A stretch of 13,746 nt of DNA, taken from positions 1 through 13,746 of the forward strand of contig JAFZXQ010000013.1 of NCBI GenBank assembly GCA_017616705.1. The letters run 5' to 3'. Under the pieces are notes generated by a model, which worked only from the letters and a program-made list of their open reading frames with translations, had not been told where the DNA came from and ran no database searches. Origin of the DNA: Clostridia bacterium. Lineage in GTDB: Bacteria; Bacillota; Clostridia; Christensenellales; UBA1242. Of the stretch, positions 1 to 6,095 are shown piece by piece (positions within the stretch are counted from its first letter, which is position 1; the number at the start of each line of letters is the position of its first letter). Both the position numbers and the translations under genes were made by a program.

Positions 1-270
1 AAAACCCATTGGTTTAATTTTAAACTTAAGGTTTCGCCAACCAACAACCCAATCTTCTGGCATTGGTTTAAGAATCTTCCACCCACCACCGCCACTAGTT
101 GACCTATGATAATGAGCATTTAAATTTTTAAATTTATTAAGGTCAGATTTTGCAGGCCAAATAACTTGAGGATCAGGCCTAAGCAAATAAATATTAGCCC
201 ACCTCTCAAGTTTTTCACCATCGCCTGTTGCGATAACTTCAAAATCTTTCCACTCGTTATTATATTTCAT
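1..270 (-). CDS. Class I SAM-dependent methyltransferase (COG1092-like), N-terminal part, cut by the window edge
   Basis: Only the first 90 codons are present; the gene continues beyond base 1. The translation starts MKYNNEWKDFEVIATGDGEK and goes on with 'LERW', 'LLRPDPQVIWP', 'AHYHRSTSGGGGW' and 'KFKIKPMGF'. I recognise this from memory as the N-terminal part of a Firmicutes SAM-dependent methyltransferase of the COG1092/RlmI-like group. That family acts on rRNA or other RNA bases, but the exact target is not established here and the catalytic SAM-binding domain lies outside the window. ATG at 270-268 is chosen because the family motif follows at once. The Shine-Dalgarno is weak (only a GGT a few bases upstream). 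It is co-directional with the CBS gene, 67 bases downstream of that gene's stop, with no clear terminator between them, so read-through is possible. Confidence 0.72.
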   Translation of the reverse strand, partial: MKYNNEWKDFEVIATGDGEKLERWANIYLLRPDPQVIWPAKSDLNKFKNLNAHYHRSTSGGGGWKILKPMPEDWVVGWRNLKFKIKPMGF

Positions 271-337
271 ATTTACCAATTTTTATAATTTTTTACGACT
301 TTTTCACTATTTTAAAACCTATTTTGCAGTTTTTGTA

Positions 338-1051
338 TTAATAATTATCTAGAATTGTTTGCATATCAATAGTATCAGCAGTAACTGCAATTGCAAGCGG
401 TGGCTCATTAAATCCACCTGTTTTAGTTAAAATAACAGTTGAAACTTTCCTGTTTTGTTGGAAGATATAAAGCAGGTTATCAATAGTTATACTAGCAGGA
501 ACAACCTCATAATGATTGGTTATGTTAGCAACATTAAGTGCTTCCCCACATGGTGAGTTTAAGAATTTATTAACGTCACCTTTTTCATAAATAACCTTAC
601 CTATTGAATCAACAATCATTTTTCTTGAAACAACACCAATTAAAGTTTTGCCATCATAAACGGGAACGTTTGAATAACCAGATTTAAACATTTCGGTTAA
701 TATCTTGTCAACTTTATCTTGGCTGCTAACAACTAAAACTTTCCTGTTAGCAATACAATCAATAGCACGAGGCGGAGTTGTTATAAGCCTTGTTATTTGC
801 TCAAACTTTAAAACGATATCGTCATGAGGCTCAGCAATAACTTCATTATTAAGAGACCTATGAACAATGGCGTTTCTTAACCTTCCATAATCAATTAAAT
901 CATCTTCATATTTTTTTATAACAGAATTAACTGAAGCAACCTTTCTAACAACATCACTAAATGTTTGGTTAGGTTTTAAATTATATATCTCTCTTAATGA
1001 TTTATCAAGAATATTGTAACATTCTATAAATCTTTTTCCATTACTTTCCAT
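338..1051 (-). CDS. HEPN-like helical domain fused to a CBS-domain pair
   Basis: A 237-aa soluble protein. Residues 1-92 look all-helical and end in 'DYGRLRNAIVHRS', where R59-N-x3-H64 fits the Rx4H signature of HEPN-superfamily RNases. Residues about 95-150 form a clear CBS motif ('SGYSNVPVYDGKTLIGVVSR'); residues about 170-234 look like a second, diverged CBS motif. CBS pairs usually bind adenosyl nucleotides such as AMP, ATP, SAM or c-di-AMP, so a nucleotide-gated helical effector is a reasonable inference, but the substrate is unknown. ATG at 1051 is preferred over the longer reading from 1096, because an AATGAGGT Shine-Dalgarno sits 5 nt before it and the longer version would overlap the promoter -10 at 1068-1073. 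The gene is divergent from the SRP RNA. The CBS call is firm; the HEPN call is inference from one motif and helical content. Confidence 0.85.
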   Translation of the reverse strand: MESNGKRFIECYNILDKSLREIYNLKPNQTFSDVVRKVASVNSVIKKYEDDLIDYGRLRNAIVHRSLNNEVIAEPHDDIVLKFEQITRLITTPPRAIDCIANRKVLVVSSQDKVDKILTEMFKSGYSNVPVYDGKTLIGVVSRKMIVDSIGKVIYEKGDVNKFLNSPCGEALNVANITNHYEVVPASITIDNLLYIFQQNRKVSTVILTKTGGFNEPPLAIAVTADTIDMQTILDNY

Positions 1052-1067
1052 ATAATACCTCATTAAA

Positions 1068-1096
1068 ATTATAACACATCTAAAATTCGCTAGCAA
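1068..1096 (-). promoter_or_regulatory. Sigma-A-type promoter of the HEPN-CBS gene
   Basis: On the - strand TTGCTA (1096-1091) is followed by a 17-nt spacer and a perfect TATAAT (1073-1068). A TG one base upstream of the -10 makes it an extended -10 (TGTTATAAT). Transcription would start near 1061, giving a leader of about 10 nt that carries the GAGGT Shine-Dalgarno. The -35 lies 15 bp from the -35 of the divergent SRP RNA promoter. Confidence 0.75.
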
Positions 1097-1111
1097 ATTA
1101 TTTTAAAGGGC

Positions 1112-1140
1112 TTGCAAAACATTAAAAAGTATGTTAAAAT
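1112..1140 (+). promoter_or_regulatory. Promoter of the SRP RNA gene
   Basis: TTGCAA (1112-1117), a 17-nt spacer and TAAAAT (1135-1140), with an extended -10 TG at 1132-1133. The predicted start is at about G1147, which is inside the terminal helix of the RNA. The divergent HEPN-CBS promoter starts 15 bp to the left, so two RNA polymerases would compete for the same short region. Confidence 0.75.
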
Positions 1141-1144
1141 AGCC

Positions 1145-1420
1145 ATGCTGTGATAGGCGGGGAGCTAGCAGTGCCCTATTCCCTGAAATCTGCTCTAGCA
1201 GGGGCCGAAAATCTTTCTAGGGCTTGTTTATGATTGGCTGAACAGAATAAGCAATGTTGATGCTAAGGTCTTGTGCAATAAAATTTGTGTGAACCGTGTC
1301 AGAGTTTGACGACAGCAGCACTAAACATAAAGTTTATGTGATGCAAGGTAGCTTTAGAGTAGTTGGCTGTTTTGTTACCGCAATGGTAAGCAGGTTCGAA
1401 ATTGAACTTCACAGCATTTT
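1145..1420 (+). ncRNA. ffs: Large bacterial signal recognition particle RNA (scRNA/SRP RNA)
   Basis: RNA core of the signal recognition particle, which with Ffh targets nascent membrane and secreted proteins to FtsY/SecYEG. The 5' end ATGCTGTGA (1145-1153) is the exact complement of TCACAGCAT (1409-1417), giving the closing helix seen in Bacillus-type SRP RNAs. The start 'GTGATAGGCGGGGAGCTAGC' and 'CAGTGCCC' look like the Alu domain of clostridial large SRP RNAs. The Ffh-binding domain IV hairpin is at about 1296-1321: GTGTCAGA, a GTT/GAC stem capped by TGAC, then AGCAGCAC. The length from the predicted start (1147) to 1417 is about 271 nt, like Bacillus subtilis scRNA. No coding frame here is convincing. 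The symmetric-loop G-to-A change is treated in the findings. Exact processed ends are inferred. Confidence 0.88.
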
Positions 1421-1423
1421 TTA

Positions 1424-1457
1424 TAAAAAAATCTGGCTCAATCAGCCAGTTTTTTTA
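1424..1457 (+). terminator. Intrinsic terminator of the SRP RNA gene
   Basis: Perfect 6-bp stem CTGGCT (1433-1438) / AGCCAG (1444-1449) with loop CAATC, followed by a run of T from 1450. An A-rich run precedes the stem, so the hairpin can also work on the - strand as a second barrier behind acpP. Confidence 0.85.
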
Positions 1458-1460
1458 TTA

Positions 1461-1487
1461 TTAAAAAACCTTGCTAAAAGCAAGGTT
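1461..1487 (-). terminator. Intrinsic terminator of acpP
   Basis: Stem AACCTTGC / GCAAGGTT (1467-1474 and 1480-1487) with a 5-nt loop. Read on the - strand it is followed by TTTT at 1466-1463. It lies 6 nt beyond the acpP stop and back to back with the SRP RNA terminator. Confidence 0.82.
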
Positions 1488-1492
1488 ATATT

Positions 1493-1723
1493 TTATTTCT
1501 TTGCGTTATCAATATAATCAACAAGGTCTTTAACCGTTTTAATTCCAGGAATAGCCTCATCTGGAATTGAAATTGAAAATTCATCTTCAAGGCTCATTAA
1601 AATTTCAACAAGATCAAGGCTATCAGCCCCTAAATCTGTTGCGATATTAGTTTCAGGCCCAATTTTAGCAACTTCAACGTTAAGTTGTTTAGATAAAATT
1701 TCTTTAACCTTTTTCTCAGTCAT
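1493..1723 (-). CDS. acpP: Acyl carrier protein
   Basis: A 76-aa acidic protein that carries growing acyl chains on a 4'-phosphopantetheine arm during type II fatty-acid synthesis in the cytoplasm. The motif 'DLGADSLDLVEILMSLEDEF' is diagnostic; Ser35 is the phosphopantetheine attachment site. Length and helix pattern match AcpP, and the C-terminus 'TVKDLVDYIDNAKK' is typical. The start is fixed by a GGAGGG Shine-Dalgarno 5 nt before the ATG. It is not next to fabD/fabG/fabF as in many Firmicutes; its upstream neighbour is the HtrA-like protease, with 84 nt between the protease stop and the acpP start. It has its own promoter and terminator, so it is probably expressed mainly alone. No FapR-type operator was seen. 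Confidence 0.96.
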   Translation of the reverse strand: MTEKKVKEILSKQLNVEVAKIGPETNIATDLGADSLDLVEILMSLEDEFSISIPDEAIPGIKTVKDLVDYIDNAKK

Positions 1724-1763
1724 AATATCCCTCCATTTAGCAGTTCAAACAACTGTCTTAATT

Positions 1764-1792
1764 ATTATACATTTTTTTGACAATATGTGCAA
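1764..1792 (-). promoter_or_regulatory. Promoter of acpP
   Basis: TTGCAC (1792-1787), 17-nt spacer, perfect TATAAT (1769-1764) on the - strand. The expected start near 1757 gives a leader of about 34 nt. This leader holds a small 5-bp hairpin (CAGTT/AACTG, 1741-1755) just upstream of the GGAGGG site. There is no terminator between the protease gene and this promoter, so some read-through from upstream is possible. Confidence 0.7.
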
Positions 1793-1807
1793 CAATTTTT
1801 CTATAAT

Positions 1808-3052
1808 TTAAGAAACATTTGTTATTATAACAGTTAATGTTTTTTGTTCGCCACCCCTATCAATAACAAAGGTCACGTTATCGCCAATAAACATATTATA
1901 TGCGTTATCTGTTATATCATAAAGGCTTTTAACCTTTACTGTTTTACCATTATAAGTAAATGATATTAAAACATCGCCAACTTTAAACCCAGCAGCAATT
2001 GCTGAACCTGAAACACTATTAACAGCAATTTTTTGAATAAGAGCGCCATTTTCATCAACCGTTGCATTTCCAGTAATAGTCAACCCTAACCCAACTGTTG
2101 CCATTTTAGGAGAAATGCTTGAGCCATAATGTTTTATTGAATTAGCAATAGAATAAGCAAAATTAATTGGAATTGCGTAAGCAACGTTATCAACCTCTGA
2201 GCTCATCATTTTAGCGTTAACAATCCCAATAAGGTTGCCGTTTATATCAAACAATCCGCCACCACTATTACCGCTGTTGATTGGCGTGTCTATTTTCATA
2301 ACTCTCATTTCGCTGTTGCTGCTAACGCTAATTATGATTCTAGGAACACTAATAACGCCTGTTGTTGCACTAAGCCCAGCGTTTAATGCATTTCCTATTG
2401 TTACAGCAGTTTGCCCTTCAATAATAGAAGCGCTATCTCCGATGGTTGCGGCGTTAGCTAAACTTGCTTTAATATAGTTGCTATTTTCAACTTTTAATAA
2501 GCAAATATCATTTTTATAAATATAGTTAACAATTTCGGCCTCAATTGGATAGCTTGACCCATAAGGCAAAATATAAACCTTATCATAAGGCAAGTTAGTG
2601 CTAGAACTTGAAACAACATGGTAACAAGTTAAGATATAAGCATCTCCTGCTTCTTTATCAATATCAATTATAACGCCAGACCCACGGCTTGAAAGATGGT
2701 AAAATTCATTAACCGTTGAAACGCTAGAATTTCCAGCATTAACGCAAACAGCAGAAAATTTTGCCTTTGTTACGGCGTTAGAAACGTCGCTAGCGGCAGC
2801 ATTTTCAATTGAAATATCCATATTATAAACTTCGGTTGGCTTCTTTAATTCAATAAATAAATTAACAATAACAATGCCAAGAGTTAAGTTTATTAGTAAT
2901 AATAAAGCAACAAGGCCATTAAACCACCTTGGTTTTTGCTCTTTAGTTTGATAATAAGTTGATTTTTCGGCAACAAAATTACCCCTAGTTATAGGAACTT
3001 GGTCATAAGGAATTTTTTCAACAACTTCTTCATCTAAATCGTAATCGTTCAT
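1808..3052 (-). CDS. Membrane-anchored HtrA/DegP-like serine protease (S1C) with C-terminal PDZ domain
   Basis: A 414-aa protein with an acidic cytoplasmic N-terminus (1-43), one transmembrane helix (about 46-68) and an extracellular trypsin-like domain (about 95-310). Catalytic residues are visible: His145 in 'TCYHVV', Asp182 in 'KNDICLLKV' and Ser263 in 'INSGNSGGGLFD'. Residues about 315-412 form a PDZ-like domain ('GSAIAAGFKVGDVLISF'). HtrA proteases degrade or sense misfolded exported proteins at the membrane surface. Asp182 is in 'NDICLLKV' rather than the common 'xDLAVLKV', and the His motif is TCYH rather than TNxH, so it is a diverged member with an intact triad. The start lies 1 nt after the stop of the anchored-protein gene, with AAGG upstream, so translation is probably coupled. 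No terminator was found after the stop. The exact substrate is unknown; the operon partner is a natural suspect. Confidence 0.92.
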   Translation of the reverse strand: MNDYDLDEEVVEKIPYDQVPITRGNFVAEKSTYYQTKEQKPRWFNGLVALLLLINLTLGIVIVNLFIELKKPTEVYNMDISIENAAASDVSNAVTKAKFSAVCVNAGNSSVSTVNEFYHLSSRGSGVIIDIDKEAGDAYILTCYHVVSSSSTNLPYDKVYILPYGSSYPIEAEIVNYIYKNDICLLKVENSNYIKASLANAATIGDSASIIEGQTAVTIGNALNAGLSATTGVISVPRIIISVSSNSEMRVMKIDTPINSGNSGGGLFDINGNLIGIVNAKMMSSEVDNVAYAIPINFAYSIANSIKHYGSSISPKMATVGLGLTITGNATVDENGALIQKIAVNSVSGSAIAAGFKVGDVLISFTYNGKTVKVKSLYDITDNAYNMFIGDNVTFVIDRGGEQKTLTVIITNVS

Positions 3053-3053
3053 T

Positions 3054-4409
3054 TTATCTTACCTTATATTTATTTGCCTTTATTATGCTTTTTATGCCCC
3101 AAATACTGCCCCCTATGCCTATTAACCCAACAAACACTATTGAGATTATTATTAGTGGCGTATTATTAGCAACTACCTTATTTTTAACGCTAAAAGTTTT
3201 GTCAGCTGAAACATTAACCCCTGTCGTAAAAAACCTATCCGCTTGACCTGTTGCTAAAAGTTTAAAGTTTCCCTCACTTAACATTTCAACAACAACTTTT
3301 CCGTTTTCTTTATCTTCGCTTACTATTTTAGCACAATCACCTTGAATTTCAAAATGTAAATTATTAATAGTAACTAAATTTTGATTAAATGTTAAAGCAA
3401 ACGCAACTTTATCGCCAACACTAAACGTTTTGATTGTTTGGTTAAAACTTATTCCAATAAACTCCGTAACATTAAATGTTATCATTTCATAAAGCAAAAT
3501 ATCACTATCGCTATTTAAAATAGAAAACCTTAAAAGGTGTTGGCCGGTTGCCTCAAATTCAAAAATTTGGTCTTGCTCCCAAATTTTATTCTCATCACCA
3601 TAACTTAACCTTATTTCAAGCGGATAACTAGAAGTGTTAACATTTTCTTCACCAACCCAAGCATATTTTATTAGTTGGGTTCGTCTTTTCATTGTTATTC
3701 TATCGCCAACACATATTTTATTAAGGCTTTCTTCATTATAAAACTCAACCTTAAAAATTCTATAACCTTGTTTGTTTAATTCATTAACATAAGGAATATT
3801 TTTACTAACCTTAACAACGCTCATTTCATAAACATAAACTTTAGCAAATCCTTCTGTTTCTTCGCTAGAAGAATTAAAACTAATTGTTATTTTCTCAATA
3901 GTCATATTGCTATCTATATTGACATTGCTCTTTTCACCAGCAACAAATGGCAATTCTAGATAATTCCAGCCATAACCATCATTGGCTTCATCTTGGTAAT
4001 GCTCTTGTTTTGTTAATATATCGCTAAGCGATTCTGCTGGAATAACATATTGAATGCTTGAAGTTGAATTTGAAAGCCTAACGGTTAAATTATGAACTTT
4101 TTTTGTTGAAAAATAAATCCAGAAAGCAACGCCTTTATCATCAGCAATATTCACACTTTCATTAACATTAAACTCACCGGTAAAAGCATTTTTCTCACCA
4201 TATTCAAAAGCTGCGCTTTTTCCGCTCATTCTGCTCTCTGTTTCAAAGTTAAATGGCGTAAAACTAGAATAGTGTTCATAATCATAATCTTTTGATAATA
4301 TAACCTGAGCGGTTGCCCCCTCAGCATAAACAGCATTTTTAGGCATCAAAAAACAAAACGCATTTGCGCATAACAACAATGCAATCAAAATTGTTAATGT
4401 TTTTTTCAT
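3054..4409 (-). CDS. Exported, C-terminally membrane-anchored beta-rich protein of unknown function
   Basis: Not recognised as a named family. The 451-aa product has a classical signal peptide (MKK, hydrophobic core 5-22, likely cleavage after 'AVYA' near residue 29). A long extracellular part follows, then one transmembrane helix (about 417-439) and a basic tail 'KANKYKVR', so the topology is type I with the bulk outside. Residues about 35-205 alternate polar and hydrophobic residues ('VAFWIYFSTKKVHNLTVRLS', 'YVYEMSV'), which suggests a jelly-roll sandwich like carbohydrate-binding domains. Residues about 215-410 look like two Ig-like beta domains. There is no LPXTG motif. Its ATG overlaps the ung stop codon (ATGA), and the HtrA-like protease starts 1 nt after its stop, so the three are co-translated. 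A role as substrate, adaptor or partner of that protease is inference. Confidence 0.85.
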   Translation of the reverse strand: MKKTLTILIALLLCANAFCFLMPKNAVYAEGATAQVILSKDYDYEHYSSFTPFNFETESRMSGKSAAFEYGEKNAFTGEFNVNESVNIADDKGVAFWIYFSTKKVHNLTVRLSNSTSSIQYVIPAESLSDILTKQEHYQDEANDGYGWNYLELPFVAGEKSNVNIDSNMTIEKITISFNSSSEETEGFAKVYVYEMSVVKVSKNIPYVNELNKQGYRIFKVEFYNEESLNKICVGDRITMKRRTQLIKYAWVGEENVNTSSYPLEIRLSYGDENKIWEQDQIFEFEATGQHLLRFSILNSDSDILLYEMITFNVTEFIGISFNQTIKTFSVGDKVAFALTFNQNLVTINNLHFEIQGDCAKIVSEDKENGKVVVEMLSEGNFKLLATGQADRFFTTGVNVSADKTFSVKNKVVANNTPLIIISIVFVGLIGIGGSIWGIKSIIKANKYKVR

Positions 4410-5080
4410 CTATTAGGAATGCTCCAATCAATAGGCTTTTGGCCATTTTTAACTAAAATTTCATTACATTTTGAAAAATGCTTACAGCCAAAAAACCCAG
4501 CATATGCTGAAAGTGGGCTTGGATGAGGTGCAGTTAAAATATAATGTTTTTTTTCATCAATTAAGCTTCGCTTATCTATTGCGTTTCTTCCCCAAAGGAG
4601 AAAAACCAATCCTTTTTTCTCGTCACTTAATTTCTTAATAACGGCATCAGTAAATGTTATCCAACCAATGTTTTTATGGCTTTGAGGCTGGCCCTCTCTA
4701 ACGGTTAAAACGGTGTTTAAAAGCAAAACTCCTTGGCGCGCCCAACTAACCAAACAGCCATTATTAGCAGGTTTTATATTAAGGTCATTCTCTATTTCAG
4801 CAAAAATGTTTTTTAGTGATGGCGGAGGTATTACGCCTGGCATAACCGAAAAGCAAAGACCATGCGCTTGGCCTGGTTGATGGTAAGGGTCCTGCCCTAA
4901 AATAACAACTTTAACGTCATCAAAATCAGTATAAGAAAAAGCATTAAAAACACAATGTTGAGGCGGATAAACCTTATATTTTGAATATTCAGAATTAACC
5001 TTATTTAAAGTCTCTAGAAAATAAGGTTTATTAAACTCATCATTTAAAACTTCATCCCACTTATTGCCTATTATCTTCAT
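4406..5080 (-). CDS. ung: Uracil-DNA glycosylase, family 1
   Basis: A 224-aa cytoplasmic base-excision repair enzyme that removes uracil from DNA after cytosine deamination or dUMP misincorporation. The water-activating motif 'GQDPYH' is at 62-67, with Asp64 catalytic (same number as in E. coli). The DNA-intercalation motif 'HPSPLS' is at 186-191 with His186 (E. coli His187). 'LLNTVLTV' and 'LLWGRNA' are also typical, and the length is standard. The ATG follows the trxB stop with no gap (TAAATG), and its TGA overlaps the next ATG. There is therefore no independent promoter and the gene is expressed with trxB. Co-transcription with a thioredoxin reductase would join DNA repair to redox maintenance; this is inference from position only. 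Confidence 0.98.
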   Translation of the reverse strand: MKIIGNKWDEVLNDEFNKPYFLETLNKVNSEYSKYKVYPPQHCVFNAFSYTDFDDVKVVILGQDPYHQPGQAHGLCFSVMPGVIPPPSLKNIFAEIENDLNIKPANNGCLVSWARQGVLLLNTVLTVREGQPQSHKNIGWITFTDAVIKKLSDEKKGLVFLLWGRNAIDKRSLIDEKKHYILTAPHPSPLSAYAGFFGCKHFSKCNEILVKNGQKPIDWSIPNR

Positions 5081-5998
5081 TTACTTTATCCCATTTAAAT
5101 ATTTAACTGCGAGGTTTGCTGAAATCGCCCCGTCACTTGTTGCTGTAACTATCTGGCGAAGCGCCTTCGTTCTAATATCCCCCGCAACAAAAACACCGGC
5201 TTCGCTTGTTAGGCAATCATTACTAACAATAAAACCATTTTCATCAACTTGAACTTGTCCAACAACGAGTTCGCTGTTAGCAACCCTTCCTATTGAAACG
5301 AAAACACATTCAACGCGAATTTCGATAGTTTCGCCATTTAAAACACTTTTTAGCTTAACGCTATTAACTTTTTGATCACCAACCAAATCATCTAAAACAT
5401 AATTTGGCATCATCTTAATTTTGGCGTTTTCTTTAACCGAACTAATTAATGATTCTTCTGCTCTAAACTTTTCAGATCTATGAACTAAATAAACCTCGCT
5501 AGCAAGGTTAGCAAGATATAACGCCTCGCTAAATGCGCTGTTACCGCCACCAATTATACAAACAGGTTGATTTTTATAAAGGTTTCCATCGCAGGTTGCA
5601 CAATAAGAAATTCCCCTTCCTAAAAACCTATCTTCAAGCCTTTTATCAACTTGCCTTGGTCTAACACCCATGGCAAGAATAACGCTTTTAGCGGCATATT
5701 CACCACTAGGCGTTTTAATTGTTTTTACTTCGCCAACAAGGTTTAACTTTATTACCTTTTCTTCAACAATTGTTGCTTTTGTTCTCTTTAAATCATTAAG
5801 CATCTTTAGGCTTAAATCAAAGCCAGAAATTTCACCTGCTGATGGGTAGTTTTCAATCTTAGGCGTTGTTGCCATTTGTCCGCCAAAAACTTCGCCCTCA
5901 AAAAGGACAACACTTTTCCCTGCTCTTTTCAAATAAATGCCTGCAGTTATTCCAGCAGGTCCGCCACCAATAATGGCGCAATCATAGATTTCTTCCAT
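5081..5998 (-). CDS. trxB: Thioredoxin reductase (flavoprotein)
   Basis: A 305-aa FAD enzyme that passes electrons from NAD(P)H to thioredoxin. The FAD site is 'IIGGGPAG' (9-16), the redox pair is Cys133-x-x-Cys136 in 'SYCATCDG', the pyridine-nucleotide site is 'IIGGGNSA' (148-155), and the C-terminal FAD motif is 'GVFVAGDI...RQIVTATSDGAISA'. Length and domain order are standard. Where E. coli has HRRDGFRA for the NADPH 2'-phosphate, this protein has HRSEKFRA (173-180): one arginine is replaced by serine, so NADPH preference may be altered. It is the first gene of an operon with ung, an anchored protein and the HtrA-like protease. The ATG at 5998 has no Shine-Dalgarno but sits 6 nt from a TATAAT box (see findings). 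Confidence 0.96.
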   Translation of the reverse strand: MEEIYDCAIIGGGPAGITAGIYLKRAGKSVVLFEGEVFGGQMATTPKIENYPSAGEISGFDLSLKMLNDLKRTKATIVEEKVIKLNLVGEVKTIKTPSGEYAAKSVILAMGVRPRQVDKRLEDRFLGRGISYCATCDGNLYKNQPVCIIGGGNSAFSEALYLANLASEVYLVHRSEKFRAEESLISSVKENAKIKMMPNYVLDDLVGDQKVNSVKLKSVLNGETIEIRVECVFVSIGRVANSELVVGQVQVDENGFIVSNDCLTSEAGVFVAGDIRTKALRQIVTATSDGAISANLAVKYLNGIK

Positions 5999-6004
5999 AA
6001 TACT

Positions 6005-6033
6005 ATTATATATAATTATTAACTATTCTCCAA
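6005..6033 (-). promoter_or_regulatory. Promoter of the trxB-ung operon, apparently giving a leaderless mRNA
   Basis: TTGGAG (6033-6028), 17-nt spacer and perfect TATAAT (6010-6005) on the - strand. Only AGTATT lies between the -10 and the trxB ATG, so the usual start point falls on the A of ATG. It is 27 bp beyond the terminator of the preceding surface-protein gene, as expected for an independent promoter. Confidence 0.7.
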
Positions 6034-6059
6034 CTATTTTAACAATGTGAAATTTTTTG

Positions 6060-6085
6060 CAACAAAAAACTCCCCTGGGGGAGTT
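6060..6085 (-). terminator. Intrinsic terminator of the BspA-like gene
   Basis: Stem AACTCCC / GGGAGTT (6068-6074 and 6079-6085) with a 4-nt loop. On the - strand it is followed by TTTTTG. It starts 11 nt after the stop of the surface-protein gene and isolates it from trxB. Confidence 0.85.
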
Positions 6086-6095
6086 GTTATTTTGT

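Noticed and set aside
1052..1096. 15-residue longer start for the HEPN-CBS protein
   Set aside because: The extension would be translated from DNA that holds the -35 and -10 boxes; the ATG at 1051 has a good Shine-Dalgarno.
1391..1410. tRNA-like GGTTCGAA T-loop motif
   Set aside because: No matching acceptor, D or anticodon arms around it; it belongs to the 3' part of the SRP RNA.
1296..1517. 73-aa + strand open frame starting at GTG
   Set aside because: It lies across the SRP RNA domain IV, both terminators and the end of acpP; no Shine-Dalgarno and no protein-like composition.
2235..2477. 80-aa hydrophobic + strand frame antisense to the protease
   Set aside because: Its hydrophobicity comes from the complementary strand of a Gly/Ser/Asn-rich coding region; no Shine-Dalgarno.
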